A stretch of 64,000 nt of DNA from Polyangiaceae bacterium (GTDB lineage: Bacteria; Myxococcota_A; Polyangia; Polyangiales; Polyangiaceae), in contig CANJMI010000014.1 in the NCBI GenBank assembly GCA_947475525.1, positions 1 through 64,000 of the forward strand, read 5' to 3'. Shown in pieces: positions 53,234 to 62,112 of this stretch (position 1 is the stretch's first letter; every line of letters starts with the position of its first letter). The notes under the pieces were generated by a model. The model saw nothing but the letters and a program-made list of their open reading frames with translations. It ran no database searches and was not told the origin of the DNA. Position numbers and translations under genes: made by a program.

Positions 53234-55831
53234 TCAGCGCAAACGCCGCAAACGGCTACGCGCTTCCGCGAGACCCTCGGCGTTGTTCGGATTGGCCATC
53301 GCCGTAGGCGGCAACGCTTCGTAGGTTCGAACGAGCTCGGCTACGACCTCACGCTCCCGCGCGAGCGAGCCGAGCGCCTTCACGATGTCGGCCTGCATGC
53401 TCAAGTAACGGATGCGTCTCGGGCCGCGCACGCGAGTCAATGCCGAAGCGATCGCGAGCTCGGCCTCGGCAAACCGGCCGAGCGCCGCATGTGCCTGCGC
53501 GAGGCGTGCGTAAGGCTCGTAATTGTCGGGCATCTGACGGCTGCGCTCGGACAACATCGAGACTGCGCGTTCGCCGTTTCCCGAGGCGAGGTAGGCGTTC
53601 ATCCGTGCGTAGTCGAACGTGGCCGCGGCTTCAGGAGAAGCTGCCGCAGCGGCCGCATCCTCGAGCAAGGTGAGTTGCCGCCCGAGGAGCGCGCGCGCAC
53701 CCGCCGCGTCGCCTTGTGAACGCAAGGTGCTGGCGAGAGTCGCGAGGACATCGGCGCGGTCGTCGGTCGAGGCCCCAGCCGGTGGAGACAGAACCCACGC
53801 GCGCAGCCGCTCGGTCGCAAGCTCGGTTGCACGCATTCGCTCGGGGCCGTGCGGTAGCCCGGCGGCACACTCGAGCAAGGTGCTCGCTACGTCGGCGGGC
53901 GCAGAGGTCCCTTGCAGCGTCGCTATCTCGGCTGTGCCGGTCTCGACGCAGGCCTTCCAGTGCCGCTGCCGCTTTTGACAGTAGATGAGACCTTTGACCG
54001 CCTCACCACGCCGCTTCCAGGCCGCTCCTCCACGCGCAAGCGCGCTCGCATAATTGACCACGGCAGTCGAACAGCGCCCGGCCGCCTGGGCACGCGCGCC
54101 CTCGAGCAGCGCCGCCAAGGCCGCATCGCTCGTGGCACCACGCGCGTCGGCCGCAGCGAGAATGAACGTGCGCAATTCATCGATCGAGGCCGAGCCCTCC
54201 CAGAGGCCGAGCACCGAACCGTCCTTCGGCTCCAGCATCAAAAGCGTCGGCCATACTCCGACGCGATAACGCTCTAAAAATGCGGAATTTGCTGCATTTT
54301 CACTATCAACCGCGGCAAAGACCACGCGCTCATTCAAGGCGGCGATAGCCGGATCGGGCAGCACGAACGCGCGCATGCTGAGGCACGTGTGGCACCACGC
54401 CGCCCACACCTCGACGAACACGGGCACGTTGCGGGCGCGCGCTGTCGCGAGTGCGGCAGGCACGTCATCCTCGAGCATCGCGAGCGGCACGACGACGGGA
54501 GGATGCGGCAACACCGGCTCGGCTGCGGCGACCACCGAAGGCATCGCCGACGAGGCTGGTGGCGAGGCTGGGGGCGAGGCTGGGGGCGAGGCTGGTGGCG
54601 CCGCTGTGGATGGAGCGCTCAGTGGCACGCTCACCGCGTTCGCTCGGCAAGCCGAGGCCAGCAGCGCGACGCCGAAAAGCAGGAGCACGAGCGCCGCATG
54701 CCGCGACATCGCGAGCAACCGCGTGAGAATGCGTTGCCAAGCCAAAGCCAGCTTCTCCGACCCGAATCGCCCAAGCTCAATCGGCCCGTGATCGGACTCG
54801 CACACGAGCACGTGCTCGCCGCTCTCGCTCCGCTGCGTGAACGCGCCGATGCCGGCGATCGGCAGAGCCGCGCCGTAGCGGCCTTCGGGGGCAAGCATGA
54901 CTTCCCCGCGCCGCGAAACCCACGGAGCCGGAACGACGCGATCGCGGTACGCGAGGAAGACCGGCGAGTCGAGGGCCTGGTAGCGTGCCGTGTGAAGCGC
55001 GATGTGCAACGCCGCGTAGCTCGCGATCGCGGCCACAACCGAGCACAGCGCGAAGATCACTGCACGTTCCGGCTCGCCGGCCTCGAGTGAAAGCGCGCCG
55101 CCGAGCCCGCAGCCGAGCGCGATCACCACCAACACGAACAGCAGCGCGAGCTCGCGACCGAGGGTCCCGCGCAAACCCGCCTTCACGCGATCCCGGACCA
55201 CCCATCGCCCCGCCTCGCTCCGCAGCGACCACTGGGCAAGTTCGAGCGCGGAGAACTCGAATGGAGCATCGGCTACCGGAGGGACGGCCACCTGTGGGGA
55301 TGCGTCCACGGCCGCAGCCTCATCGAGCGCGACTCCGTGGTGGTGCACGCTGACGCCGAGCGCCTTTGACAACGCAACCGCCAGCGCGCGCGCGTCCTCG
55401 GCACCGACCCCTTCATGAACCCAAAGCCCGCGCGGCTCCTCGTCACCTTCAAGTTCAAACACCACCGCGTAACGCCTGCGCGTCCGCTCGCACCTCGGCG
55501 CATCGCAACACCATTCCTCGGACGTCTCGAGCCCGATGGCACGGACCGCGCGCTCGACGACCTGCCCGGCAACGAGCGGCGTCATCCGAAGCCTGCGAAG
55601 CGACGGCTCGACGCAAACCCAAACACCATCGAGGGGCTGTGGACCGAGCTCGCCCGTCCCCGTCGCGAGCTCGCGGCCCGCACGCACGAGCACCGCTTGC
55701 CCCGCCACGAGCGCGCGCTCGAGGTGACGAGGTTCGAGCGTCCCGTCGTAAGCGCGAGCATCGGGACCGAACCCGAGCGCGACAACGGCACGGGTCACTC
55801 CGTCACGGAGTTCATCGCTACGAGCTGCCAT
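53234..55831 (-). CDS. membrane protein fused to a thioredoxin/TPR lipoprotein
   Basis: The ATG at 55831 follows the trypsin-like gene stop by 13 bp; the protein has 865 residues. The N-terminal half has two membrane helices (about 225-248 and 256-278) and no recognised domain. At residue 375 a complete lipoprotein start appears in the same frame (MSRHAALVLLLFGVALLASAC), with lipidation-type Cys395. A Pro/Ala linker follows, then a thioredoxin-like domain with C480-H-T-C483 in WAAWCHTC and a TPR region near the C-terminus. Either two genes are fused or an internal start at 54709 makes a separate lipoprotein. The CxxC suggests periplasmic disulfide or cytochrome maturation chemistry. Confidence 0.75.
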   Translation of the reverse strand: MAARSDELRDGVTRAVVALGFGPDARAYDGTLEPRHLERALVAGQAVLVRAGRELATGTGELGPQPLDGVWVCVEPSLRRLRMTPLVAGQVVERAVRAIGLETSEEWCCDAPRCERTRRRYAVVFELEGDEEPRGLWVHEGVGAEDARALAVALSKALGVSVHHHGVALDEAAAVDASPQVAVPPVADAPFEFSALELAQWSLRSEAGRWVVRDRVKAGLRGTLGRELALLFVLVVIALGCGLGGALSLEAGEPERAVIFALCSVVAAIASYAALHIALHTARYQALDSPVFLAYRDRVVPAPWVSRRGEVMLAPEGRYGAALPIAGIGAFTQRSESGEHVLVCESDHGPIELGRFGSEKLALAWQRILTRLLAMSRHAALVLLLFGVALLASACRANAVSVPLSAPSTAAPPASPPASPPASPPASSAMPSVVAAAEPVLPHPPVVVPLAMLEDDVPAALATARARNVPVFVEVWAAWCHTCLSMRAFVLPDPAIAALNERVVFAAVDSENAANSAFLERYRVGVWPTLLMLEPKDGSVLGLWEGSASIDELRTFILAAADARGATSDAALAALLEGARAQAAGRCSTAVVNYASALARGGAAWKRRGEAVKGLIYCQKRQRHWKACVETGTAEIATLQGTSAPADVASTLLECAAGLPHGPERMRATELATERLRAWVLSPPAGASTDDRADVLATLASTLRSQGDAAGARALLGRQLTLLEDAAAAAASPEAAATFDYARMNAYLASGNGERAVSMLSERSRQMPDNYEPYARLAQAHAALGRFAEAELAIASALTRVRGPRRIRYLSMQADIVKALGSLAREREVVAELVRTYEALPPTAMANPNNAEGLAEARSRLRRLR
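54552..54599 (-). repeat. four 12-bp units encoding PPAS repeats
   Basis: Four 12-bp units (gaggctggtggc and gaggctgggggc) encode a Pro-Pro-Ala-Ser repeat in the linker after the internal lipoprotein signal of the thioredoxin-fusion gene. A periplasmic spacer of this kind usually tolerates length changes. Confidence 0.85.
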
Positions 55832-55844
55832 CGTCCTACCTGCG

Positions 55845-56906
55845 TCAGTCCCGGCGACGTCGACGCGAAAGCGCAAAAGCGAACGCCGCCGCGAACAACC
55901 ACGTGCCCCGCGAGGACTCCGTTTCCGAGGCTCGAGCTGCAAGCGCGCACGAGCTCGTCACGATGTCACCGGAATGTTCGGTTGGCTTGAGATTGCCTGC
56001 GGTCCACGTCTCGTCCGCGCCGGCCCCACTCGTCGTGCCGGGGGCCCCGCCCGCGCCACCCGTCGCGGCACTCGAGCTCACGGCGGCGTCAGTCGACGAG
56101 GTCGCCCCACCGGTGGACGCGCTCGCGCTCACGCTCGTGCTCGAGCCGGAAACGCCGTCGTTCGGCAGGCCTCCGATGAACGGAAGAATGAACGCCTTGT
56201 AGACGCCCGACACGCGGCCGCTCACGCCCGCCGCTTTGCACTCCGCATCGCCAAAAGAGACAACCCCCGCCACGCGCGTCCCGAACGGCGTCTCGACGAG
56301 CCCCGGTCCGCCACTGTCACCCGAGCACGGACCGCTCGACGGCTGATTGTAAGAGAGCTGCAGCTGCGAGAGCATGTCGATCTGCCCCATCACGTGGTGG
56401 CGCAAGGTCGTGTCGCCGCCCGGGTAACTTATCAGCCCGTAACCCACGTGTTCCATCGCCGCGCCGGGCTTCATCTTGTCTTCGGCGGGCGCCATCGGAA
56501 GAATCTGAGCGATGTCGTCGGCGGCGTACTTCGCCTTCATGATCGCAAAGTCGTACGTCAGGTCTTTGTCCGTGTAGAGCGGGTGAACTTTGTAGTCGAC
56601 GACCTGCAACACTTGGTCGGGCTTCTCATAGTCATTGCCCCGCATGACGACTTGGATCGGACCCGAACCAAAGCAGTGCGCGGCCGTGAGAACGTAAGCC
56701 GCGCCGCCGGTCGCGTAGAGGATCGTGCCGGTGCACTTGGCCATCTCGCTGAACACCGCCACGACGGCCTGATGGGTCGTATCGAGTTCGCCGTTGATGA
56801 TGCGCTGCTCGGTCGCGCCCACAAGCTCACTCGCCTCGGGCGCGCACGCCACCGCGGAGAGAGCTGCCAAGAAACCGGCCGAGTAAACGAAGCGTCGGGT
56901 CATCAT
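55845..56906 (-). CDS. trypsin-like serine protease with MYXO-CTERM tail
   Basis: Starts at ATG 56906 (56903 is also possible), supported by the ribosome-binding site gaggagg at 56914-56920. The 353-residue protein has a secretion signal with a Cys at position 21 (AVACAP), then a trypsin fold: N-terminal RIINGELD, His77 in TAAHC, Asp119 in YDFAIMK, Ser198 in GDSGGP. The activation and specificity pocket residues cannot be settled by eye. After a Ser/Thr/Gly linker comes a MYXO-CTERM-like tail: CALAARASETESS, a hydrophobic segment (GTWLFAAAFAFAL) and terminal arginines (SRRRRRD). It should be a surface-displayed or released protease and leads the operon through to 49928. Confidence 0.9.
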   Translation of the reverse strand: MMTRRFVYSAGFLAALSAVACAPEASELVGATEQRIINGELDTTHQAVVAVFSEMAKCTGTILYATGGAAYVLTAAHCFGSGPIQVVMRGNDYEKPDQVLQVVDYKVHPLYTDKDLTYDFAIMKAKYAADDIAQILPMAPAEDKMKPGAAMEHVGYGLISYPGGDTTLRHHVMGQIDMLSQLQLSYNQPSSGPCSGDSGGPGLVETPFGTRVAGVVSFGDAECKAAGVSGRVSGVYKAFILPFIGGLPNDGVSGSSTSVSASASTGGATSSTDAAVSSSAATGGAGGAPGTTSGAGADETWTAGNLKPTEHSGDIVTSSCALAARASETESSRGTWLFAAAFAFALSRRRRRD

Positions 56907-57077
56907 CAACGGTCCTCCTCGTACGAGCGCCCCCACTCTAGTTGCGTGAGCGTCGACCATACCAGAGCGCGCACGTCCGAGGAGACCGATTGGGGTCGCC
57001 GGCGGCCGAACTCCAGCCGATCAGCGCGGGCGGCTTCGTGGCTGGAAAACGCCCGCGATACGGGCTACTGCTGAAGG

Positions 57078-57821
57078 ATGAGCTTCGCGCGCTTCGTTCT
57101 TCTCGGTGCTTGTGCGTTCCCCGTGATCGCTTGCGGGGCGGGCGGCGAGTTCCTCTTCGGTGACCCGGCTCCCGACGCGGTCACTGGCGCTGGCGGCGCG
57201 GTCTCTGGCGCTGGCGGCGCGGTTTCGTCTGGCAACGTGATGCCGTCAGGCTCCGGAGGCGGCTCCGCAACGGGCAGCGGTGGCGCGGTGGCGTCGAACG
57301 GTCCGTCCACGACGGCGTCTACGACGGCGTCGAGCAGCGCGTCGGGGATGATGTCCACGACGTCGAGCTCGTCGAGCGGCCCTCCACCGAGTCCACTCGC
57401 GTGCGGCGGTACGACCTGTGATCTCAACGCGAAAGAAGCCTGCTGCTGGGACAACTACGGGCTCCTCGCCGGCGAGCAAGGGACGTGCGTCACCGGCCCG
57501 ATCGAGAGCGACGGCTGCAACACGTTGCAGGCCGGTTACGGCCCCGAGACGCGCGTCGATTGCCAGTCGAGCGACCAATGCGAGTCAGGCAAAATCTGCT
57601 GCGGGCATCGCCAAAATTACTTCGCGAACGGCAAGAAATACTCGCTCTACGATCAGGTGACCTGCGAGACCACCTGCGGCGGCTTCGACACCGTCATTCT
57701 CTGCATCCCGAACGTGACGGCGTGCCCGATCGTTCAGTCGCAGGGCGGCAACGTACAGACGGTTTGCAAGCCAAGCACGCTCTTGCCGACCGGCTATTAC
57801 GTCTGCGGCAATCCCCCCTGA
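57078..57821 (+). CDS. predicted Cys-rich lipoprotein
   Basis: A 247-residue protein with lipobox V-I-A-C (Cys19). Residues 20-105 form a long Gly/Ser/Thr linker (GAGGAVSGAGGAVSSG, ASTTASSSASGMM). The C-terminal about 140 residues hold a compact cysteine domain (CGGTTCDLNAKEACCWDNYG, CQSSDQCESGKICCGHR) with about 16 cysteines, giving a disulfide-rich surface module of unknown function. It is similar in layout to other Polyangiales surface lipoproteins. It is divergent from the trypsin-like gene and convergent with the membrane-protein gene. Confidence 0.7.
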   Translation: MSFARFVLLGACAFPVIACGAGGEFLFGDPAPDAVTGAGGAVSGAGGAVSSGNVMPSGSGGGSATGSGGAVASNGPSTTASTTASSSASGMMSTTSSSSSGPPPSPLACGGTTCDLNAKEACCWDNYGLLAGEQGTCVTGPIESDGCNTLQAGYGPETRVDCQSSDQCESGKICCGHRQNYFANGKKYSLYDQVTCETTCGGFDTVILCIPNVTACPIVQSQGGNVQTVCKPSTLLPTGYYVCGNPP

Positions 57822-57825
57822 AGCG

Positions 57826-59400
57826 TCAGCGCGCGATGACCACGGGGCTCGTCGCACCTTCGAACGGCACCCGAACGCCGCGCCCCGGAAAGAACAAGTC
57901 CGTCACGCGGTTCGTGCGGCCCACGGCATCGCGCAGCTCGACCGACCGAGCCAGGCGCGCCGTTCGGTTGAAGACGCAAACTCCGCCGTCGCGAACCTCG
58001 CACGCGGTCCACGGATCGAGCGTCAGGGCAAGGGCCGCTCGGGTGGGCTCCTCGAGCGGAGACAAGGCACCGAGAGCGTTCGCCGCCGAAGATGCGCGCG
58101 CGTCACCGAGGTACGCGAGCATCGTGGCACCATGCAGGCGCACGGCCGCCACATTCGCTCGGTCGAGCTTCGCGAACACGTCCGCAATCGCGTAGGGCTG
58201 CTGCTCGACAGCGGCCGGCAAGTAGCTCGTGATTCGCAGGGCATCTCCTTTCGCACGCACCCGCCACTTCACCGAATCGCCGGGTTTCAGCACGTGCGGC
58301 CACGACAGCCCACGCTCGATGATGGCGCGGCGATCGTTGCCGTCGCGCCGCCAAAAAGTCAGCACGAGCGTCGCCTCGGGGATCGAAACGGACGCGCCAT
58401 TGACGAGCGCAAGGTCGAACTCGACGCGCTCGCGCGGGCCAGGTTTCACGTGATAAACGACCTCGGGTGTGAGCCGCATCGCATCGAGCTCGCCTATGAT
58501 CGGCGTGACGAGGAGGACCACCCGAGGCGGAGGCTCAAGCCACAGCGGCGAGTCGGCCCGGTCGCAGCCACACTCGGGATGCGTCGGGCGAACCGCGGCG
58601 CGTGAAGCCGCGAGGAGCGAAGGGACGGGCGCCCCGAGGCCCGCGTGCGCGTCGGGGACCGGCAACCGAACGACGCGCGTGATGCCATAGCGTTGAACAG
58701 CACTGCCTGCGGCGAGCAAGCCGACCACCGCCAAGGCCAGCGCGGGACCAAGCCTACGCGGACGCGAAACGGTCGCGAGCGCATCGTCGATTCCGTCGGT
58801 GGTGTCCGCGAGCGCGACGACTCGAGCGGCTCGGTCGCCCAAGCCAAGCCTCTCCGCCAACGCGGCCTCGAGCTCGTCGCGCAATCGATCCGACGCCGCC
58901 CCGCCCCACAGGATGCGACGCCCGAGCGCGCGCACCGCGAACCGAACGGCAAGCGCAACCGCCACCGCGGCCACCCCTCGCGAGAGCAGCGCGGCCCCGA
59001 CGAGCCGCGTGAAAACTCCTGTTAGAGCCGCGAGAACAAACGGCAAGAACCACGAGGCGAACGCCACGCCACGAGCGAGGCTCGCGCGCGACGGCCCATC
59101 CCCAACGGCGGCGCGACGAAACTGCACGAGCGCGAACCGGTTGTAGGGGTAGAGCACGCGCGGATCGAACGACACGAGCAGCACGCGACCCTCGCGGACG
59201 ATGCCTCGCACAGCGGCATACGGCACCTCGAGCGTGACGCGGACAGCCTCGCCGCCGAGCGCAAATCCCCGCAAATGCGGGCGAACTCCCGCGAACTCGA
59301 GACGCAACGCCGCATCATCCAGCGTAAAGACGACCGGCCCAACCGCATTGGAAGTCCGATGCGCGACGGCGAGCGCGGCATAACGCGCCACCACCTTCAC
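57826..59400 (-). CDS. membrane protein of unknown function, last gene of the kinase operon
   Basis: A 524-residue protein whose ATG overlaps the kinase stop (ATGA), so both are co-translated. Residues 1-110 form a beta-rich soluble part (TLDDAALRLEFAGVRPHLRGF), then membrane helices (LARGVAFASWFLPFVLAALTG and around AVAVALAVRFAVRAL), a soluble segment, and a further helix (GPALALAVVGLLAAGSAV). The C-terminal 260 residues are probably extracytoplasmic. No domain is recognised. Being coupled to a kinase makes it a possible kinase substrate or sensor. Confidence 0.6.
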   Translation of the reverse strand: MKVVARYAALAVAHRTSNAVGPVVFTLDDAALRLEFAGVRPHLRGFALGGEAVRVTLEVPYAAVRGIVREGRVLLVSFDPRVLYPYNRFALVQFRRAAVGDGPSRASLARGVAFASWFLPFVLAALTGVFTRLVGAALLSRGVAAVAVALAVRFAVRALGRRILWGGAASDRLRDELEAALAERLGLGDRAARVVALADTTDGIDDALATVSRPRRLGPALALAVVGLLAAGSAVQRYGITRVVRLPVPDAHAGLGAPVPSLLAASRAAVRPTHPECGCDRADSPLWLEPPPRVVLLVTPIIGELDAMRLTPEVVYHVKPGPRERVEFDLALVNGASVSIPEATLVLTFWRRDGNDRRAIIERGLSWPHVLKPGDSVKWRVRAKGDALRITSYLPAAVEQQPYAIADVFAKLDRANVAAVRLHGATMLAYLGDARASSAANALGALSPLEEPTRAALALTLDPWTACEVRDGGVCVFNRTARLARSVELRDAVGRTNRVTDLFFPGRGVRVPFEGATSPVVIAR

Positions 59401-60299
59401 CGGAGCGATGCAGGTCCGACGGAGGCCACACCCTTCCCGGCCTGGCGAAGGTCATCCCAGACGTCGCGCGCCAGCTGGTAGCGGTAGGCATCGCGCCGCC
59501 GCAGGAGCTTCGCGATCACGTTGCCGATGGGTGTGCCGAGCGCCTCGGCTCGCTGACGCGGGAACCCTTCGGCGATCGAGCGCGTGAGGTCGGCGTAGCT
59601 CGTGCCCTCGGGGATCGCGCTCTCGCCGGTGTGCATCGCGAACATCAAAAGGCCGAGCTGATAAAGGTCGCTCTGCCGCGTCGTGTACCCGGCGGTCACG
59701 AGCTCGGGCGTCAGGATCTTCGGGTTCGCGACTTGGGGGCGGAACCAGTTGTCGCTCTCGAGTTGATGCGAAACGCCAAAATCGGTGATCTTCACGACGG
59801 CGGGGGCGCGGTCCGACGACCTGCGAAAGAGCGCTTCGACGTTCGAGATGAGCACGTTGCCGCCGTGCAGATCGGAATGCACCAGACCGTTGTCGTGCAG
59901 GTAATCGAGCGCGACGAGGAGCTGGCGGGTGAGCTCGACGACCACATCGTCGGGGAATGCCTGCGTCGTGAGAACACGCAAGCTTGTGTCGCAGCGTTCG
60001 AGCGCGATGTAGAAGAGAAAATTGCTCTCGAAGGCGTCGTAGATGTAGACGATGTTCGGGTGGCGGTAGCTCTCGAGCCGCTTCATCTCGGCCGACCACT
60101 CCATCTTCACCGTCTCGTAGTGACGGTTCGCGGGGCGGAACATCTTGAGCGCGTAGACCTGGTCGAACGGACCGACCGCCTCGTAGACGGAGCCGTACTG
60201 TCCATCACCGATCAGCGTGCCGATGGTGTAGCTGCCGCGCGCACTCGTGAGGACGGTGCCCGGCGTGGGAAACGGGATGATCGGCGACGACGTCGTCAT
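59397..60299 (-). CDS. Ser/Thr protein kinase
   Basis: A compact 300-residue cytoplasmic kinase with almost no flanking sequence. It has the glycine loop IGDGQYGSVYE (30-40), Lys52 in ALKMF, a catalytic loop HSDLHGGN (141-148; HRD is HSD and the following Lys is His) and DFG at 173-175. APE reads TPEL. The catalytic Asp and Asn are present, so it is probably active although the loop is atypical. It sits in a four-gene operon after the TerB-like gene and before the membrane protein gene. Confidence 0.9.
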   Translation of the reverse strand: MTTSSPIIPFPTPGTVLTSARGSYTIGTLIGDGQYGSVYEAVGPFDQVYALKMFRPANRHYETVKMEWSAEMKRLESYRHPNIVYIYDAFESNFLFYIALERCDTSLRVLTTQAFPDDVVVELTRQLLVALDYLHDNGLVHSDLHGGNVLISNVEALFRRSSDRAPAVVKITDFGVSHQLESDNWFRPQVANPKILTPELVTAGYTTRQSDLYQLGLLMFAMHTGESAIPEGTSYADLTRSIAEGFPRQRAEALGTPIGNVIAKLLRRRDAYRYQLARDVWDDLRQAGKGVASVGPASLR

Positions 60300-60317
60300 G
60301 CCTTGGCGTCCATCCCC

Positions 60318-60839
60318 TCAGGCGCTGACGGGAGGCTCCGCATCGAGGGCCCCCGCAACCGCCGCGAGCGGTGTGGCGGCCGGCCCGGCCCCCGTCGAAG
60401 GACCGCGCGTGAGCTCGCGAACGAGATCCGCGGCCTCGTCGGGATCGACCGCGAGGGCTTCGGCAAGATCGAGCAAGAGCTCGCGTTCACTCGTGCGAAT
60501 CACGCCGTCGGCGGCCACGACACGAACCGCGAGGCCAAGAGCCCCTTTGCGAGTCGCGGAGTCGCGGAGATGCTCCTTGACGGCCAGCAGACGCGCGTCG
60601 CGGCCATCCCGCTTCAAAACGTCGTAGGCCGCGTCAACCAGTGTCTTCAAGGCATCGCCCGACGCGAGCGAGGCTAGCTCCGTCCCCGCGACGACGTGGC
60701 CGATCTGGACCGCGAGCTCGGTTCGCTCGTCGGCCTCGAAGTCGCCGTCCGCGTCGGCCGCGAGCACCATGGTCTCGACGAGTGCACCGACGGTCGTCTC
60801 GTCGATGCCGCTAAACAATGCCGCAAGATCGATTGCCAT
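60318..60839 (-). CDS. TerB-like domain protein
   Basis: The ATG at 60839 is the start (the longer frame is antisense to neighbours), giving 173 residues. The first about 145 residues have the TerB-like all-helical fold with its acidic metal-site pattern: MVLAADADGDFEADERTELA and LAVRVVAADGVIRTSERELLLDLAEAL, both with D/E at equal spacing. TerB domains are linked to tellurite response and phage-inhibition operons and may bind divalent metal. The Pro/Ala-rich tail is likely to be disordered. It precedes the kinase by 18 bp. Confidence 0.8.
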   Translation of the reverse strand: MAIDLAALFSGIDETTVGALVETMVLAADADGDFEADERTELAVQIGHVVAGTELASLASGDALKTLVDAAYDVLKRDGRDARLLAVKEHLRDSATRKGALGLAVRVVAADGVIRTSERELLLDLAEALAVDPDEAADLVRELTRGPSTGAGPAATPLAAVAGALDAEPPVSA

Positions 60840-60871
60840 GATGCGATGCGTACACCGTGCGACCGGCGCTG

Positions 60872-61228
60872 TCACTTCGCGGGGTTCATCTGGCCCGCGA
60901 GTTCGCGGAAGACACAAAGTCCCTGTTTGCAGTAAATTTCGGGCGTTTCTCGACAAACCGCCTTCTCTTCCACGCACTTGCCCTTGTCGAAGGTCTCCTT
61001 GAGTTCGAGAACGCGCCCTTTGTTTTTCGAGTTGACCGGCTTCGCGCAGCCCGGCCACGTCGTGGGGAGACAGTCCGCATCGTCCGCGCAGACGTGCGCT
61101 GCATTGACCACCTCGAAGGCCTGACCGCGGAGCCCCTCGCACGCGGTCGGCTCCATCTTGTTGCAGCCGCCGACGGCGAACAGCAAAGCCGCCAAACCCA
61201 TCCCAATTGCGTTCGCTTCCCTTCGCAT
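60872..61228 (-). CDS. small Cys-rich lipoprotein
   Basis: A 118-residue protein with signal peptide MRREANAIGMGLAALLFAVG and lipobox V-G-G-C (Cys22). The mature part has a cysteine pattern (CEGLRG, CADDADCLPTTWPGC, CVEEKAVC, CKQGLC) that suggests several disulfides. It lies 32 bp before the TerB-like gene and is probably the first gene of that operon, making an unusual set: surface lipoprotein, TerB-like, kinase, membrane protein. Confidence 0.75.
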   Translation of the reverse strand: MRREANAIGMGLAALLFAVGGCNKMEPTACEGLRGQAFEVVNAAHVCADDADCLPTTWPGCAKPVNSKNKGRVLELKETFDKGKCVEEKAVCRETPEIYCKQGLCVFRELAGQMNPAK

Positions 61229-61275
61229 CGCAAGACGGCTAACACGCCGCGGTTGCTGCGGACAGGGCCACGAAT

Positions 61276-62073
61276 TTGCGCATAAGCATCCTCACCATCA
61301 ACATCTGGAATCGCTCCGGCCCGTGGGAAGAGCGACTCGCGCGGCTTCGAGCGGGAATCGATGCGCTGAACCCCGATGTCATCGGCATGCAAGAGGTGAT
61401 GAGTGACGGCACCCACACGCTTGCCCATGAGGTGGCCGAAGGACTTGGCTACGGCATCGTTTACGGCGAAGCCAAGGAGCTCGGCGGAGGGATCTCGTTC
61501 GGCAACGCCGCCCTCTCGCGATGGCCCGTCCTCACCACCGCGATCGTGCCGCTACCGAACGCCGGTAGCGACGAGCAGCGCAGCCTCCTGATGACCGAGG
61601 TCCGTACGCCGACAGGTCCGCTGCCGTTCCTCGTCACCCACCTCGCGTGGCGGATGAACCACGGCTTCGTCCGCGAGGCTCAAGTGAAAGCCATCGCCGA
61701 GGCCATCGAGCTGCGCGAGCCGATGAGCGAAGCGCGCCTCCCGCTGGTGATGGTGGGAGATTTCAACGCGCGGCCCGACGCGACGGAGATCCGGTACCTG
61801 ACGGGACTGCACGCACTCGACGGCCACAGCATTCACCTCGCAGACGCGTTCGACGTCGCTGGACGCGGGCCGGGCTTCACGTACGACGGCGACCACAATC
61901 CGCATGCGGCGATGATGAACGAACCGCCGCGCCGCATCGACTACGTCTTTCTCCGCGGTCCGGATGAGTGGCATCGCGGTCGAGTGCGCGAAGCACGCGT
62001 GGTACTCGACGAGGTGCAGGCTGACGTGGCGGCGTCCGATCACTTCGGCGTGTTCGCAGAGCTCGAACTCTAG
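61276..62073 (+). CDS. endonuclease/exonuclease/phosphatase (EEP) family hydrolase
   Basis: A 265-residue protein with a TTG start. The EEP metal-dependent phosphohydrolase motifs are clear: N-terminal ISILTINIWN, VIGMQEVM (metal Glu), the ALSRWPVLTT strand, FLVTHLAWR, VMVGDFNARPD and the catalytic SDHFGVFAEL at the end, with the Asp/His pair. There is no signal peptide. The family includes DNase I, sphingomyelinases and inositol phosphatases; the substrate is uncertain. It converges on the Hsp70-family gene. Confidence 0.9.
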   Translation: MRISILTINIWNRSGPWEERLARLRAGIDALNPDVIGMQEVMSDGTHTLAHEVAEGLGYGIVYGEAKELGGGISFGNAALSRWPVLTTAIVPLPNAGSDEQRSLLMTEVRTPTGPLPFLVTHLAWRMNHGFVREAQVKAIAEAIELREPMSEARLPLVMVGDFNARPDATEIRYLTGLHALDGHSIHLADAFDVAGRGPGFTYDGDHNPHAAMMNEPPRRIDYVFLRGPDEWHRGRVREARVVLDEVQADVAASDHFGVFAELEL

Positions 62074-62112
62074 TCACGCGGCACGGTGGCTGCGCGCGCG
62101 CGACGCTGTGGC

